Origin: Arthrobacter liuii | GTDB lineage: Bacteria > Actinomycetota > Actinomycetes > Actinomycetales > Micrococcaceae | Length of the DNA stretch: 64,000 nucleotides | Direction: 5' to 3' | Assembly (NCBI RefSeq): GCF_014639275.1 | Contig: NZ_BMFW01000004.1 | Coordinates: 124,001-188,000, forward strand | Shown: in pieces, positions 35,287 to 43,607 of the stretch | How the letters are laid out: every line of letters starts with the position of its first letter | Position numbering within the stretch: the first letter of the stretch is position 1 | Translations under genes and position numbers: made by a program | Notes under the pieces: generated by a model | The model's input: the letters and a program-made list of their open reading frames with translations, nothing else | Databases searched by the model: none | Told to the model about the DNA's origin: nothing

Positions 35287-37173
35287 TCAGCCCCGAAGGT
35301 TGTAGATAGTGACGCCGTCAACGTTCTCCCCCTTGAAGTTCGACTGAACCCACTCCGTGGTAGCGGCGGCGTCCCGGCCGAGGGGTATACCGTCAACGAT
35401 TGTTTGCTGCCAGATGAAATAGGCGATGCGCTTACTCGACACCAAGGATTTGAACTGGTCAAGAGTCGGAGCGGGGTCGGTGCCCAGCCAACCTCCCAGT
35501 GCGATTACCGGGCGCTGCGATGACAATTGATATTGCGCTGCGTTCTGGGCTGTGTAGGTGGCTGCGGCCCATTCGGACTCCGTCGCGTTCTGCAGCAGCG
35601 CAGTCACTGCCGGCGATGGTTCTGCACCAAACCCAAGTTGGCGGGCAAGAGGCGGATCGCCGCGGCGCGCGGCGTCAAGGTGTGCTGAGAGTGTTCCCGG
35701 ATTGTTGCTCACGGGCCCGGACAAAGGGTTTGTCCCAAAGTGGGGTGTGGAAAGCGTGATCGTGTCCGTTGCCAGCGGACCCCAAATCAGTACGAGCCCG
35801 ATGAGCACCAGCGTGAGCCGGACTTGAATCCTGGATTCAGCCAGGAGCCAGCCTGCCGCCGCCAAAAGCGTTATCGCGATTGCGCTGACTGGCCAGCTGC
35901 CCCAACCGTTACTGTATTCAAAAATCCGTGTCGCCACGTAGCCTGTTCCCAACAACAAGACAACGCCCATTGCCCGAGGGATCAACCGGCCACGGAGTGT
36001 CCACAACAGGGCGACGCCCATCGGGATGACCAGCGCTATCGGGGCGGCCAGGGAAAATACGTAGTACGTATGTGTCATGGTGCCCATGAAGCTCAATACG
36101 GTATAGGTGGTTGCGAGCCAGGTGACGGAGATCGTCAATAATCCGGTCTTTGACTTCGAAACGTGGCCCGACTCTCGCCACAACATCACCAAGGCGAGCG
36201 TGCACGTGAGGGCAGTAAACAGCAGCCATGCCCCCTCCGGGGCAAAGTTTGCATTGAACAGCCGGCTGAGTCCGCCGTCGTAGGAACTCGGTGAGAGGTC
36301 TTCAGGTGTCGGTGTAGCGCCCGTCGCGGGATTGGTGCTGAAACGCAGGAACCTGGCCAGTCCGTTGTAGTCGATGGTGAGTTCGAGCATGCTGTTCGTA
36401 GCAGAACCGCCGATATACGGCCTGCTTCCTGCGGGGATGAGGTCGACCACTATGAGCCACCAGCCGCCGCTGACGATTAGAGCACCGAGGAAACCCAGGA
36501 GCCGCCATATCCGTGATCCGATTGTTCCCGCGCCGCAGAGAACGATCGCCAGGACAAAGGCGGGAATTGGCAGGAAGGCTTGGATCTGTTTCGCCATGAA
36601 TCCAAGCCCCAAAGCCGTTCCTGACAGGAGAAACCATGACCAGCGGTTGCTTTCGTTGGCGCGGACGATGAAGTACGTTGCGGCGACCGTCAGCAGGCCC
36701 ATGAGGGGTTCTGGGTTGTTGTACCTGGACATGAGGACGACTACCGGCGTGGTCGCATAAATTAGGCCGCCCAGCAGTGCCGGCGCGGCCGCATGGTTTC
36801 GGCGGATGATCTTGTAGATAAGCCACGTGGTGGCTATGCCCATCAGGGCTTGCGGCACAAGAAGAGACCAGGAATTGAGGCCAAAAAGCCGGACCGACAA
36901 CGCCATGATCCAGATGCTCAGCGGCGGCTTGTCAACGGTGATGAGGTTCCCCGCGTCGAGGGAACCGAAGAAGAAGGCCTTCCAGTCTTGGGACCCGGCC
37001 AGCGCTGCGGCGGAATAGTAAGGATTGGCCCATCCATTGCGGTCCAAGGCCCAGAGGAAAGACGTGGCGGTCGCGGCCAACAACCCGGCCAAGGCCATGC
37101 GCTCCCACCTTGCGTGATTCCGGGCAATCGGGCCGGCGGGGGCAAGAACCCGGTTCGCCTCTTTGATGCTCAA
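35287..37173 (-). CDS. Multi-membrane glycosyltransferase, GT39/ArnT-like (first of tandem pair)
   Basis: A 628-residue membrane protein from the TTG at 37173 (TTGAGCATCAAAG), whose start overlaps the stop of the upstream GT2-GtrA gene. The first loop has ALDRNGWANPYYSAAALAG and ITVDKPPLSIWIMALS; later motifs are SRYNNPEPLMGLL, KQIQAFLPIPAF and VDLIPAGSRPYIGGSATNS; the soluble C-terminus has VIALGGWLGTDPAPTLDQF. It is the closest counterpart of 18156-20081. The predicted donor is a polyprenyl-phosphate sugar made by the coupled GT2. Acceptor unknown. Confidence 0.85.
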   Translation of the reverse strand: MSIKEANRVLAPAGPIARNHARWERMALAGLLAATATSFLWALDRNGWANPYYSAAALAGSQDWKAFFFGSLDAGNLITVDKPPLSIWIMALSVRLFGLNSWSLLVPQALMGIATTWLIYKIIRRNHAAAPALLGGLIYATTPVVVLMSRYNNPEPLMGLLTVAATYFIVRANESNRWSWFLLSGTALGLGFMAKQIQAFLPIPAFVLAIVLCGAGTIGSRIWRLLGFLGALIVSGGWWLIVVDLIPAGSRPYIGGSATNSMLELTIDYNGLARFLRFSTNPATGATPTPEDLSPSSYDGGLSRLFNANFAPEGAWLLFTALTCTLALVMLWRESGHVSKSKTGLLTISVTWLATTYTVLSFMGTMTHTYYVFSLAAPIALVIPMGVALLWTLRGRLIPRAMGVVLLLGTGYVATRIFEYSNGWGSWPVSAIAITLLAAAGWLLAESRIQVRLTLVLIGLVLIWGPLATDTITLSTPHFGTNPLSGPVSNNPGTLSAHLDAARRGDPPLARQLGFGAEPSPAVTALLQNATESEWAAATYTAQNAAQYQLSSQRPVIALGGWLGTDPAPTLDQFKSLVSSKRIAYFIWQQTIVDGIPLGRDAAATTEWVQSNFKGENVDGVTIYNLRG

Positions 37174-38408
37174 CGGACTGACTGTCCAACAGGCCGGAAA
37201 GCCAGATGGGCCGAATGTCCGTCACTGCGACGAACCCTGAACACCCAAAGGCGAAGAAGCACGAACCGCAGCAATGTGGCGAAGACGTTGGCGGCGGTCA
37301 GGACCAAGAGTTCGGTGCTTGGGGCTGGGTCCAAATTCACCGTGTGCAGGACCAGCAGTGCCGAGGACGTAATAGCCCACGCCAGAAGGAAGACCACAAG
37401 GCCCTGGAACTGTTGGGTAAACAGCTTCACTGGGCCGCTAATGCCGAAGGTGAACCGCCTGTTCGCGGCAGTGTTGCCAACGGCCGTCAGCAACAGGGCA
37501 AGGAAATTGGCCTGTTGTGCGCCAAAGGGTCCTTGGAGAACCAAATACAACAATGCGAACGCAAGGGTTGAAATAACGCCAACGAGGCCGAACCTGACCA
37601 CTTGGCCGAAAAAGCTGGGACGGCCCGGTGGGACTATCGGCCCGCGACCGAGTTCGGCATAGATTGCCTGGACGGGAATCGAACCTCTCACCAGAGAACC
37701 AGCGACGCGAACCATCCCGCGAAGATCATCCAGGGCAGTTTGTTTGATGTTGACCCGGCTATCGGGGTCATCAATCCAGTCGACCGGGATTTCGTGGATC
37801 CGCAGCCCCGAGCGTTCAGCGATGATCAACAACTCAGTATCGAAGAACCAGCCGTTATCTTCCACATGCGGGAGCAAACGCTTAGCGACGTCGGCCCGTA
37901 TTGCCTTAAATCCGCATTGCGCATCGGAGAACCGGACCTGCATCGTCCGGCGGAGCAGGAAGTTATAGGAGCGCGAAATAAATTCCCGCTTCGGACCGCG
38001 ACTGACGCGTGAGCTCTGACCCAGCCTTGTACCGATGGAAAGGTCCGAATGCCCCGACAGCAGGGGCGCTACAAGCGGCGGGAGTGCGGCAAGATCCGTG
38101 GACAGGTCCACGTCCAAGTAGGCCAAGACCTTTGCCTCCGAAACGCTCCAAGCATCGCGAAGCGCGAAACCACGCCCTTTGACCTCGAGGCGGCGATACT
38201 CGACATTTGGCAGTTGCTCGCTGAGCCGGGCAGCAATCGCCGGAGTCCTGTCGGTGCTTGCGTTGTCGGCAATGGTTATCTTCCATGTCGACGGCATTTC
38301 CTGTGAGAGATATTCGGAGAGCCTTAAGATGCTGTGTTCGAGTACGGCTTCCTCATTGAAAACCGGTACTACAATTTCGAGCGCCAAGCCCCCATAGCTA
38401 GGTGTCAT
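37170..38408 (-). CDS. GT2 polyprenyl-phosphate glycosyltransferase fused to GtrA-like domain (second copy)
   Basis: A 412-residue paralogue of 20078-21319 with the same two-domain layout. GT2 part: LEIVVPVFNEEAVLEHS, YLDVDLSTDLAALPPLVAPL, GTRLGQSSRVSRG, SDAQCGFKAIRADVAKR. GtrA part: VVRFGLVGVISTLAFALLYLVL, NTAANRRFTFG, LLRFVLLRLWVFRV. Long identical stretches suggest duplication together with the downstream GT39 gene. It is divergent from the acyltransferase at 38567, sharing a 158-base gap. Confidence 0.9.
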   Translation of the reverse strand: MTPSYGGLALEIVVPVFNEEAVLEHSILRLSEYLSQEMPSTWKITIADNASTDRTPAIAARLSEQLPNVEYRRLEVKGRGFALRDAWSVSEAKVLAYLDVDLSTDLAALPPLVAPLLSGHSDLSIGTRLGQSSRVSRGPKREFISRSYNFLLRRTMQVRFSDAQCGFKAIRADVAKRLLPHVEDNGWFFDTELLIIAERSGLRIHEIPVDWIDDPDSRVNIKQTALDDLRGMVRVAGSLVRGSIPVQAIYAELGRGPIVPPGRPSFFGQVVRFGLVGVISTLAFALLYLVLQGPFGAQQANFLALLLTAVGNTAANRRFTFGISGPVKLFTQQFQGLVVFLLAWAITSSALLVLHTVNLDPAPSTELLVLTAANVFATLLRFVLLRLWVFRVRRSDGHSAHLAFRPVGQSVR

Positions 38409-38566
38409 GCATCAGAGATTAGGGCTGGCCAACGCCGGCCGCGAGTCCTTTTGGTAAAGACACGTACCGGACAGAAGAATCAAGTAGTCTACCTAGCCAG
38501 CCATACTTTGAAGCAGGTAGCTACTACTGGGGCCCGCCCACCACCGCACCACTACGATCAGGGCGC

Positions 38567-39703
38567 ATGGGGGATGAAGAAGCGAATCGCGGGTCTACCC
38601 GCTACGGCGCACTTGACGGGCTAAGGGGACTGGCCGCCGCAGTAGTGGTGATTCACCACTGCTTCCTGGTCTCACCGAGCCTTTCCCTCGCCGTTGCCCG
38701 TGTGGACACGGAACACATTGAACCGTGGGTATGGTGGATGACCTTCACGCCCCTGCATTTGCTATGGGCGGGCACCGAGGCGGTTTACGTTTTTTTTATT
38801 CTTTCCGGATTTGTTCTCACGCTCCCCTTCATGGGAGTTTCACAGCCAACCTGGCGGGCGTACTATGCAAAGCGATTTGTCCGGATCTACCTTCCAGTCT
38901 GGGCGTCTTTGGCCGTTGCGGTGCTCTTGGCGTGGATCGTTCCGCGCACGGGAAGTCCGGACCTTAGCGCCTGGCTGCTCATTCATGATGAGTCTCCGAA
39001 TGTGTTTGTTGACGGCGTCCTCCTTGGTGGTGCAGACTCACTCAATTCGCCACTCTGGTCACTGCAGTGGGAAATGTTGTTCTCCTTAACGCTCCCTCTT
39101 TATGTGGTTTTGGTGTTGCGGATTAGAAATGCTTGGCTGCCGTGCCTTCTGACGCTTTTTTCGTTGATCGCTGTCGGAACGGTCACCTATCTCCCGGCCA
39201 TCGTTTACATGTCCATGTTCGGCATCGGTGTACTCATGGCCGTGCGGAGGAACTCGCTGGAACAATTCGGACGCACTCTCAGTCGAGTCAAATGGATTGG
39301 CCTCATTGCGTCCTCATTGCTGCTCCTGGCCTCGCGGTGGCTATTCCCGCAACTTCCCACGGTGATATGCATGGCGTGCATCGGGGGTTCGCTATTGGTG
39401 TTCGCCTTCATTGCCTGCCCGCCCGTAGCCAGTGCAGGCAACCATCGAATCCTGCAATGGATTGGCACCCGATCCTTCAGCCTGTATTTGGTTCACGAGC
39501 CGATCGTGGTATCGATCGGCTTCGTCTCTCATATTTCGAACCCGTTGCTCCTTACGGCCTTGGCCGTTCCACCCTCATTGGCTGCGACCGAATTATTCTT
39601 TCGGTTTGCCGAACGGCCGGCCCACATACTTGCTGGACGCGTCGGCCATCTTGTGGGCAGCAAGGTTCGCCGAGCGCCGCAGCTTCTGACGGCCCGGCCG
39701 TAG
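38567..39703 (+). CDS. Acyltransferase 3 family membrane protein (OafA-like)
   Basis: A 378-residue membrane protein with about ten helices. Family landmarks: YGALDGLRGLAAAVVVIHHC with the conserved histidine, YVFFILSGFVLTLPFMG, YYAKRFVRIYLPVW and SFSLYLVHEPIVV near the C-terminus. Such enzymes transfer acetyl or other acyl groups to surface polysaccharides and glycans. Its place beside glycosyltransferases suggests it decorates their product. The ATG at 38567 is chosen because it leads straight into the family N-terminus; its ribosome binding site is weak. Confidence 0.85.
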   Translation: MGDEEANRGSTRYGALDGLRGLAAAVVVIHHCFLVSPSLSLAVARVDTEHIEPWVWWMTFTPLHLLWAGTEAVYVFFILSGFVLTLPFMGVSQPTWRAYYAKRFVRIYLPVWASLAVAVLLAWIVPRTGSPDLSAWLLIHDESPNVFVDGVLLGGADSLNSPLWSLQWEMLFSLTLPLYVVLVLRIRNAWLPCLLTLFSLIAVGTVTYLPAIVYMSMFGIGVLMAVRRNSLEQFGRTLSRVKWIGLIASSLLLLASRWLFPQLPTVICMACIGGSLLVFAFIACPPVASAGNHRILQWIGTRSFSLYLVHEPIVVSIGFVSHISNPLLLTALAVPPSLAATELFFRFAERPAHILAGRVGHLVGSKVRRAPQLLTARP

Positions 39704-39755
39704 ATAGATCGCCGCCCTTGAAGGACCCGCCCCCAAAGCCCCTGCACCCATCCTC

Positions 39756-39767
39756 TAGACTTGTCCG
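39756..39767 (+). promoter_or_regulatory. -10 box directly before glmM (leaderless layout)
   Basis: TAGACT at 39756-39761 lies six bases before the GTG start of glmM, so transcription would begin at or next to the start codon. No ribosome binding site is present, which supports a leaderless mRNA. A -35 box is not obvious. Confidence 0.5.
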
Positions 39768-41129
39768 GTGTCTAGATTATTTGGAACTGATGGTGTCCGG
39801 GGCTTGGCCAACGGCCTGCTGACAGCGGAGCTGGCCCTGCAGCTGGCCCAGGCGGCCGCCGTCGTGCTCGGCCACGACCGCAACTCCAACGATTCAAGGC
39901 CCCGTGCCGTGCTGGCCCGTGACCCGCGCGCCAGCGGCGAATTCATCGCCGCTGCGGTGGAGGCCGGCCTCTCCAGCTCGGGTATCGACGTCTATGACGC
40001 AGGCGTCCTGCCCACGCCCGCCGCCGCCTACCTCGTGGCGGACCTGGATGCCGACTTCGGCGTCATGATCTCCGCGTCCCACAACCCGGCACCGGACAAC
40101 GGCATCAAGTTCTTTGCCCGCGGCGGCCAGAAGCTGCCCGACGAGGTGGAGGACGCCATCGAAGCCCAGATGGGCAAGGAAGCAGTCCGCCCCACCGGCG
40201 CCGACGTGGGCCGCATCCAGCGCTTCTCCGACGCAGAGGACCGCTACATCGTCCACCTGCTCCGCACCCTTCCGCACCGCCTGGACGGCCTCACGGTGGT
40301 GCTGGACTGCGCCAACGGCGCCGCGAGCGGCTGCTCGCCCCAGCTCTTCAAGGACGCCGGCGCCGACGTCATCGTTATCGGCGCGGATCCTGACGGCCTG
40401 AACATCAACGACGGTGTGGGCTCCACCCACCTGGGCCCCCTCAAGGAATCCGTGGTGAAGTACGGCGCGGACCTGGGAATCGCGCACGACGGCGACGCCG
40501 ACCGCTGCCTGGCCGTGGATCACGAGGGCAATGAAGTGGACGGCGACCAGATCATGGCCATCCTCGCTGTCGCCTTGAAAAAGTCCGGCAGGCTCAAGGA
40601 CGACGTCCTGGTAGCCACCGTCATGAGCAACCTGGGCCTCAAGATCGCCCTCCGCGACGCCGGCATCACCATCCTGGAAACAGCAGTGGGGGACCGCTAC
40701 GTCCTCGAAGGCATGCGCGACGGCGGCTACAACCTGGGCGGCGAACAGTCCGGCCACGTTATCTTCTCCGACCATGCCACGACCGGCGACGGCCTCCTCA
40801 CCGGGCTGCAGCTCGCCGCGCAGGTGGCCCTGACCAAGAAGCCGCTCAAGGAACTGGCCACGGTCATGACCAAGCTCCCGCAGGTCCTCATCAACGTCAA
40901 GGGCGTTGACCGCAGCAGGGTGGGCAGCAGCGACGTCCTGGCTCAGGCCGTTGCGGCGGCGGAAGCAGCGCTCGGCGAAACCGGCCGCGTCCTGCTCCGG
41001 CCGTCCGGCACCGAGCCGGTTGTGCGCGTGATGGTGGAGGCAGCGGACGAAGAGACCGCCCAGTCCATCGCCGAACACCTGGCCCACGTGGTCCGGACCG
41101 AACTCGCGCTGGAGCTGGCCTCAAGCTAG
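39768..41129 (+). CDS. glmM: Phosphoglucosamine mutase
   Basis: A 453-residue alpha-D-phosphohexomutase from the GTG at 39768 ([14 protein letters not shown]). The phospho-serine loop is [17 protein letters not shown], the magnesium loop is [13 protein letters not shown], the sugar-binding loop [10 protein letters not shown], and the phosphate-binding loop [16 protein letters not shown]. It converts glucosamine-6-phosphate to glucosamine-1-phosphate for UDP-GlcNAc and cell-wall synthesis. GlmS, the preceding pathway enzyme, is encoded nearby at 43608. Confidence 0.97.
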   Translation: MSRLFGTDGVRGLANGLLTAELALQLAQAAAVVLGHDRNSNDSRPRAVLARDPRASGEFIAAAVEAGLSSSGIDVYDAGVLPTPAAAYLVADLDADFGVMISASHNPAPDNGIKFFARGGQKLPDEVEDAIEAQMGKEAVRPTGADVGRIQRFSDAEDRYIVHLLRTLPHRLDGLTVVLDCANGAASGCSPQLFKDAGADVIVIGADPDGLNINDGVGSTHLGPLKESVVKYGADLGIAHDGDADRCLAVDHEGNEVDGDQIMAILAVALKKSGRLKDDVLVATVMSNLGLKIALRDAGITILETAVGDRYVLEGMRDGGYNLGGEQSGHVIFSDHATTGDGLLTGLQLAAQVALTKKPLKELATVMTKLPQVLINVKGVDRSRVGSSDVLAQAVAAAEAALGETGRVLLRPSGTEPVVRVMVEAADEETAQSIAEHLAHVVRTELALELASS

Positions 41130-41160
41130 GCGAACCGCAGCAATCCAACCCAAGCGCAGA

Positions 41161-41192
41161 GTGGCCCGCCTCCCAACAAGGAGCCGGGCCAC
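41161..41192. terminator. Bidirectional hairpin between glmM and mscL
   Basis: GTGGCCCGCCTCC (41161-41173) pairs with GGAGCCGGGCCAC (41180-41192) with one internal mismatch, between two convergent genes. It presumably ends both transcripts. Confidence 0.75.
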
Positions 41193-41211
41193 TTCGCGGG
41201 TAACAAACGGC

Positions 41212-41616
41212 CTAGAGCGCGCGCTCCTTCAGCGCATCCCGGATCTCGGTCAGGAGCGCAACCTGCGGATCCTCGGCGGCATCCTTCTTCACGTCGTTGT
41301 TGATTCCCAGCCTGCGGTTGCGTCGCTCGATCATGATGTTCATCGGCATCACCACCACAAAGTAGATGGCCGCGGCAATCAGCAGGAAATTCACTATTGC
41401 GGTCAGCAGCACCCCGAACTCGATGGCGTTGCCGTTCATCTGCACCCTTGCGAAGCTGTCGAAGTTGGGCGCGCCAACCAGCCCGGAGATGAATGGCATC
41501 AGCACCTTGTTCACCAGCGCCGTCACCACCGCGCCGAACGCAGTACCCATGACAACGGCGACGGCAAGGTCAACCACATTGCCCTTCATGATGAAGTTCT
41601 TGAATCCAGTCAGCAT
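41212..41616 (-). CDS. mscL: Large-conductance mechanosensitive channel
   Basis: A 134-residue protein with the MscL pattern: N-terminal MLTGFKNFIMKGNVVDLAVAV, first helix VVMGTAFGAVVTALVNKVLMP, a periplasmic loop, second helix IVNFLLIAAAIYFVVVMPMN and a charged C-terminal helix (ALLTEIRDALKER). It opens under osmotic downshock to release solutes. The ATG at 41616 is set by the conserved N-terminal helix; longer upstream frames overlap the VanY-like gene. Confidence 0.96.
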   Translation of the reverse strand: MLTGFKNFIMKGNVVDLAVAVVMGTAFGAVVTALVNKVLMPFISGLVGAPNFDSFARVQMNGNAIEFGVLLTAIVNFLLIAAAIYFVVVMPMNIMIERRNRRLGINNDVKKDAAEDPQVALLTEIRDALKERAL

Positions 41617-41639
41617 GGAATCCAACCTAGCGCACGCCC

Positions 41640-42482
41640 CTACGGATACCCCGGCGCCGCTTCGAGCCCGAAGTATTCCTCCAGCGTCCCGATCCCGCGG
41701 TTCAACATATCCGTGGCCGCCTCCACCCCCACGTACCGCAGGTGCCACGGCTCGTAGTAGTACCCCGTGATGGGGTGCAGCATCCACGGGTACCGCACCA
41801 CGAACCCGAACCGGTTCGCGTTCGCCTTCGCCCAGGTGGCTGCCGGCTGGTCGGCGAAACACGGCTGGAAACTGCAGGCGCCACCGCCGTCCCCGATGTC
41901 GAACGCCCACCCGGTCTGGTGCTCCGAATGGCCGGGACGCGCACTGGCGGTGTCGGCGTCGGCCTGTCCCCGTGCGGCGACGTACCCGTTGTAGGTGGTC
42001 ACCTGCGTGGTGTACGAGCGGTAGCCGCTGGCCAGCACCATCGCCACGCCGTCCCGCCCGGCCGCCGCGAACATCGCCTCGGCGGCCGCCGCCGTCGTGC
42101 TGTTCAACAGCGCCGCCTCACCCGCAGCGGAAATGGCGACGGCGGGACGCACCAAATCGGCCGGCACATAGTCCGCCGGCTTCAGGGGCCGGTGCTTGTT
42201 GACGATGACCCACTGGCTGGTCGGGTCGTCAAGCGAAAACTGCCGCGCCAGCGTGGCCGAAGGCGACGGGGACGGCGCCTCCGGTGACGAGCCCACGGTG
42301 GCGACCTCCGGGGTCGCGCCCGGGGAATCAGTAACGGCGGCAGGGGAGGAAGAAGCAGCGGACGACGACGGCACCACCTTGGGCGCCTCGGGCGTGCAGG
42401 CTGACAGGACAGTCAGCCCGGCCCCCGCTGCGAGGAAGCGCGTGAAGCTGCGCCGGGTGGAGGACCCGCATTGGTAGCACAC
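41640..42482 (-). CDS. VanY-like D-alanyl-D-alanine carboxypeptidase lipoprotein
   Basis: A 280-residue protein from the GTG at 42482. The N-terminus has a twin-arginine motif (TRRSFTRF), a hydrophobic stretch and the lipobox LSAC, so a Tat-exported lipoprotein is likely. A Ser/Pro/Ala-rich linker (about 40-85) follows. The M15B/VanY domain shows GYRSYTTQ, the zinc ligands in SARPGHSEHQTGWAFDIG, and EPWHLRYVG. The family trims the terminal D-Ala of peptidoglycan stem peptides. It starts 5 bases after coaA, suggesting co-transcription. Confidence 0.88.
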   Translation of the reverse strand: MCYQCGSSTRRSFTRFLAAGAGLTVLSACTPEAPKVVPSSSAASSSPAAVTDSPGATPEVATVGSSPEAPSPSPSATLARQFSLDDPTSQWVIVNKHRPLKPADYVPADLVRPAVAISAAGEAALLNSTTAAAAEAMFAAAGRDGVAMVLASGYRSYTTQVTTYNGYVAARGQADADTASARPGHSEHQTGWAFDIGDGGGACSFQPCFADQPAATWAKANANRFGFVVRYPWMLHPITGYYYEPWHLRYVGVEAATDMLNRGIGTLEEYFGLEAAPGYP

Positions 42483-42487
42483 CTGTG

Positions 42488-43453
42488 CTACACCTTCCGG
42501 AGGAGCATGCGCCGGATGGAGTGGTCCGCCTCTTTGGTCAGCACCAGCTGGGCCCGGCCGCGCGTGGGCAGGACGTTCTCCTCCAGGTTGGGCTCGTTGA
42601 TCCGCTTCCAGATATCCCGGGCGGTGCTCTCGGCCTCCTCGTCGGAGAGGGTGGCGTAACGGTGGAAGTAGGACTCCGGCTGCGCGAACGCGGTGCTCCG
42701 CAGCTTCCGGAACCGGTCCACGTACCACTCCTCGATGTAGGAGGTCTTGGCGTCCACGTAGATGGAGAAGTCGAAAAAGTCGCTCAAGGCCAAGCCCTGC
42801 CGGCCGTCCTGCCGGGGACGGGCAGGGGCCAGCACGTTCAGGCCCTCCACGATCAGCACGTCCGGGCGGCGGACCACTACCTCCCTGCCGGGAACAATGT
42901 CGTAGGTGACGTGGGAATACCAGGGCGCCCGCACTTCCTCGGCACCGCCCTTGATCTCACTCACGAAGCGCAGCAGCGCCCGGCGGTCGTAGGACTCCGG
43001 GAAACCCTTCCGGTCCAGCAGCTGACGGCGCTTCAGCTCAGCCAGGGGGTAGAGGAACCCGTCGGTGGTGATCAGCTCCACATTGGGTGTGCCGGGCCAG
43101 CGGCGAAGCATCTCGCGCAGCACGCGGGCAATGGTGGACTTGCCCACGGCAACGGAACCGGCAACCCCGATCACGAAAGGGGTGCGCTGGGTCTGCTCGC
43201 CCAGGAACGTAGTGGTGGCCGCGTGTAGCTGCCCGGCAGCCTCCACATACAGATGCAGGAGACGGGACAGCGGCAGGTACACATCCCTGACTTCTTTGAT
43301 GTCCAGGGGGTCGCCAAGCCCGCGAAGGCGCAGCACGTCCTCTTCATTAAGGGGCTGTTCCATCTGGGCTGCGAGCCGGGACCAGGTGTGCCGGTCCAGC
43401 TCCACGAACGGCGAGGCACCCTCCCCGTTCGCTTCATTGCGTTGCGAAGTCAC
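42488..43453 (-). CDS. coaA: Type I pantothenate kinase
   Basis: About 321 residues from the GTG at 43453 ([16 protein letters not shown]); an ATG at 43483 would add ten residues. The P-loop is [21 protein letters not shown], with [26 protein letters not shown], a VIVEGLNVL Walker B-like strand, and [17 protein letters not shown], all typical of PanK-I. It catalyses the first step of coenzyme A synthesis. It is followed by the VanY-like gene after 5 bases, and its start lies 155 bases from the divergent glmS. Confidence 0.95.
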   Translation of the reverse strand: MTSQRNEANGEGASPFVELDRHTWSRLAAQMEQPLNEEDVLRLRGLGDPLDIKEVRDVYLPLSRLLHLYVEAAGQLHAATTTFLGEQTQRTPFVIGVAGSVAVGKSTIARVLREMLRRWPGTPNVELITTDGFLYPLAELKRRQLLDRKGFPESYDRRALLRFVSEIKGGAEEVRAPWYSHVTYDIVPGREVVVRRPDVLIVEGLNVLAPARPRQDGRQGLALSDFFDFSIYVDAKTSYIEEWYVDRFRKLRSTAFAQPESYFHRYATLSDEEAESTARDIWKRINEPNLEENVLPTRGRAQLVLTKEADHSIRRMLLRKV

Positions 43454-43594
43454 GCTAAAGATTCTGCCCCGGGTCCGCCCCATCGCGAAATGACGCCCCT
43501 GCTCAGTGGGTCGGCAACAGCCCAGCGCGGGGGCGCCGGTCCCGGATGCCCGGAAGCGCGGCCTTCCCGTTTAGAGCAACAGGCACGCTGCCGA

Positions 43595-43607
43595 TAGTCT
43601 TGTGCTT
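43595..43607 (+). promoter_or_regulatory. -10 box directly before glmS (leaderless layout)
   Basis: TAGTCT at 43595-43600 is seven bases before the ATG of glmS, leaving no room for a ribosome binding site. Consistent with a leaderless transcript. Confidence 0.45.

Noticed and set aside
18156-39703. CRISPR array or phage-defence genes in the accessory region
   Set aside because: No regularly spaced repeats longer than those listed, and no Cas, restriction or toxin-antitoxin proteins could be recognised.
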